A DNA stretch of 64,000 nt from Pseudomonas sp. R76 (GTDB lineage: Bacteria; Pseudomonadota; Gammaproteobacteria; Pseudomonadales; Pseudomonadaceae), in NCBI RefSeq assembly GCF_009834565.1, contig NZ_CP019428.1, positions 3,162,001 to 3,226,000 on the forward strand, given 5' to 3'. Positions 62,999 to 64,000 of the stretch are shown here, one piece after another (position 1 is the stretch's first letter; each line of letters opens with the position of its first letter). The translations under genes were made by a program, and so were the position numbers. The notes beneath the pieces are model-generated. The model did no database searches, had not been told where the DNA came from, and was given only the letters and a program-made list of their open reading frames with translations.

Positions 62999-64000
62999 TT
63001 ATGGCGCGGTCGCTGGAACGGCTCGGTATACGGCGACCTGGTCTGAACCTATGGTTTCTTTCAACACGTAGGTCGCCCCGTCTTTGATTTTGACCTTCCA
63101 GTGTTTTTTCGCCTTTGATGCTTTTGCGTTAAAGTCCGACTCAGGCACGTTGTCGAAGCTGTCATATCGGTACAGGTTGTACTCCACGTCTGGCTTGAGC
63201 CCAGATACAGTGACAGTCAAGTTGATCTTCGCGGAAGCAGGACGAGTATTGGAGCCTTCGCCCATGGCCGGTTTTTCTTCATTCACGTCGGTTTTCAGAC
63301 GAACCGGCAGCGTCTTGCCGTCTCCGTCTATAATCCCGGTAATGGCCACGCCATAGTTTTTTACGCCGCTAGGCAAAGAATACACCGGTCGAGACTCGTC
63401 GTTAGCCTCTTCGCGGTTCGCCTGAAAGGCCCCAAACTTGAAGCGGTAAAGGTATTTCGGTTTTCCATCGGGCGACCACAGACCGTTATCGCTGAACGCA
63501 ATGACGTCATCAGCGTAATAGGTAGCAGGCTCGGTGACCGGTTGTGTGGACGAAACGCCAATGACGGGAACGATATGGTCGTATTCATCATCACCAGCGC
63601 CTCCATCTTCATTTTCGAATTGGGAAAAGTTTTCATAAACGCTGATGATGACCGGATAGCCCGACACCACATTACCTTTTACCCATGCCAGGAACTTATT
63701 GGCGTTCGGCGTGGTAACGCTGTCCCACTCAACAGCTTTCAAGCGCATTTGAGCCGCGGCAGCGCCATCGTTCACGCCCAGTAGTAATTGGCTGCCACGT
63801 TTGGATTGTTTGGTGTTAGGGCTGGCAATTGCACGGGCATCGAACTGTGAGACGTATTGGCCATAGTAGAGTCCAGCACTGATGAGCGCCGTTTCACCGC
63901 AATAGCCATAGTTCGCTTCCCATTGAAGACGTGGGGGAATGTCGTTCATTTGGGTACCGTTTTTTGTTGCGGTTATAGTTGCTGGTTTGGACTGGGTGTC
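62999..64000 (-). CDS. Papain-fold (C39-like) cysteine peptidase, probably continuing past the window
   Basis: At least 316 residues are seen from ATG 63949. The frame stays open to the window edge (upstream residues read TQSKPATITATKNGTQ), so the true start is likely outside. The catalytic region is LQWEANYGYCGETALISAG, with the oxyanion Gln and nucleophile Cys, and the His is in DEYDHIVPVIG. Two C-terminal beta regions follow (KINLTVTVSGLKPDVEYNLY, HWKVKIKDGATYVLKETIG). Similar proteins are found as secreted peptidases in bacteria and fungi. No transporter is adjacent within the window. Confidence 0.7.
   Translation of the reverse strand, partial: DTQSKPATITATKNGTQMNDIPPRLQWEANYGYCGETALISAGLYYGQYVSQFDARAIASPNTKQSKRGSQLLLGVNDGAAAAQMRLKAVEWDSVTTPNANKFLAWVKGNVVSGYPVIISVYENFSQFENEDGGAGDDEYDHIVPVIGVSSTQPVTEPATYYADDVIAFSDNGLWSPDGKPKYLYRFKFGAFQANREEANDESRPVYSLPSGVKNYGVAITGIIDGDGKTLPVRLKTDVNEEKPAMGEGSNTRPASAKINLTVTVSGLKPDVEYNLYRYDSFDNVPESDFNAKASKAKKHWKVKIKDGATYVLKETIGSDQVAVYRAVPATAP

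Noticed and set aside
1..64000. CRISPR array, prophage structural genes or rRNA operon
   Set aside because: No regularly spaced direct repeats, capsid/tail genes or rRNA-like sequence were noticed anywhere.

Overview
The window looks like the chromosome of a Pseudomonas of the P. fluorescens group. The evidence is the gene content: a DUF6124 protein, GlxA/AraC regulators, a NodT-EmrAB efflux set and a 4-hydroxyproline cluster. Codons are GC-rich through most of the window and a typical gamma-proteobacterial tRNA-Cys is present. This assignment is inference; no rRNA or core phylogenetic marker lies inside the window. All family names come from reading motifs in translations, not from a database search.

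Layout. 0.2-16.5 kb is ordinary accessory chromosome: a DUF411/YqaA pair, an SRPBCC protein, a Cache-domain chemoreceptor, an RTX-repeat M91-type metallopeptidase, an aldo/keto reductase with a divergent LysR gene, and an AraC regulator next to a five-gene AhpD-like / acyl-CoA dehydrogenase-like / NitT-type ABC transporter run. Small membrane proteins and a penicillin-acylase-type lipoprotein follow. 16.6-20.2 kb holds tRNA-Cys with its terminator, a DUF6124 gene with a strongly structured non-coding leader region, an acyltransferase, a GNAT gene and an SDR gene that has lost its middle. 20.2-25.2 kb is a tripartite efflux operon with a divergent TetR/CerR regulator. 25.4-31.3 kb holds miscellaneous genes including a second signal peptidase I and an ADP-ribosylglycohydrolase. 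31.3-38.7 kb is a coherent trans-4-hydroxy-L-proline catabolic operon (permease, epimerase, deaminase, semialdehyde dehydrogenase, FAD oxidase) with a divergent PAS-AraC activator. 38.8-47.1 kb holds a single-domain trehalose synthase, an MHS-type transporter, an isochorismatase-like hydrolase, a family 2 glycosyltransferase and a HypX-like formyltransferase/crotonase fusion.

From 47.1 kb on the sequence changes character: AT-richer orphan genes, some immunity-protein-like, about 1.1 kb of decayed DNA, and then a block bounded on both sides by IS66-family DNA. That block (50.17-53.66 kb, minus strand) encodes the C-terminal stub of an AAA-type ATPase, an Abi-like protein, a TIGR02391/HEPN-like protein with an R-x4-H motif and a DUF4365-like protein with PD-(D/E)xK-type residues. 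It is my best candidate for an undescribed anti-phage or abortive-infection module, although its first gene has been destroyed by an IS66 element. To its right lie a complete IS66 element with a pRiA4b ORF-3-type passenger, a TetR gene whose stop codon comes from the IS end, a FAD monooxygenase with no visible start codon, a second IS66 element abutting a fragment of a third, a Tet(X)-like monooxygenase, and a papain-fold peptidase running off the right edge.

Unannotated stretches over 300 bases are 17165-17727 (structured, see entry), 28283-28602 (nothing recognised) and 49041-50165 (decayed, see entry).
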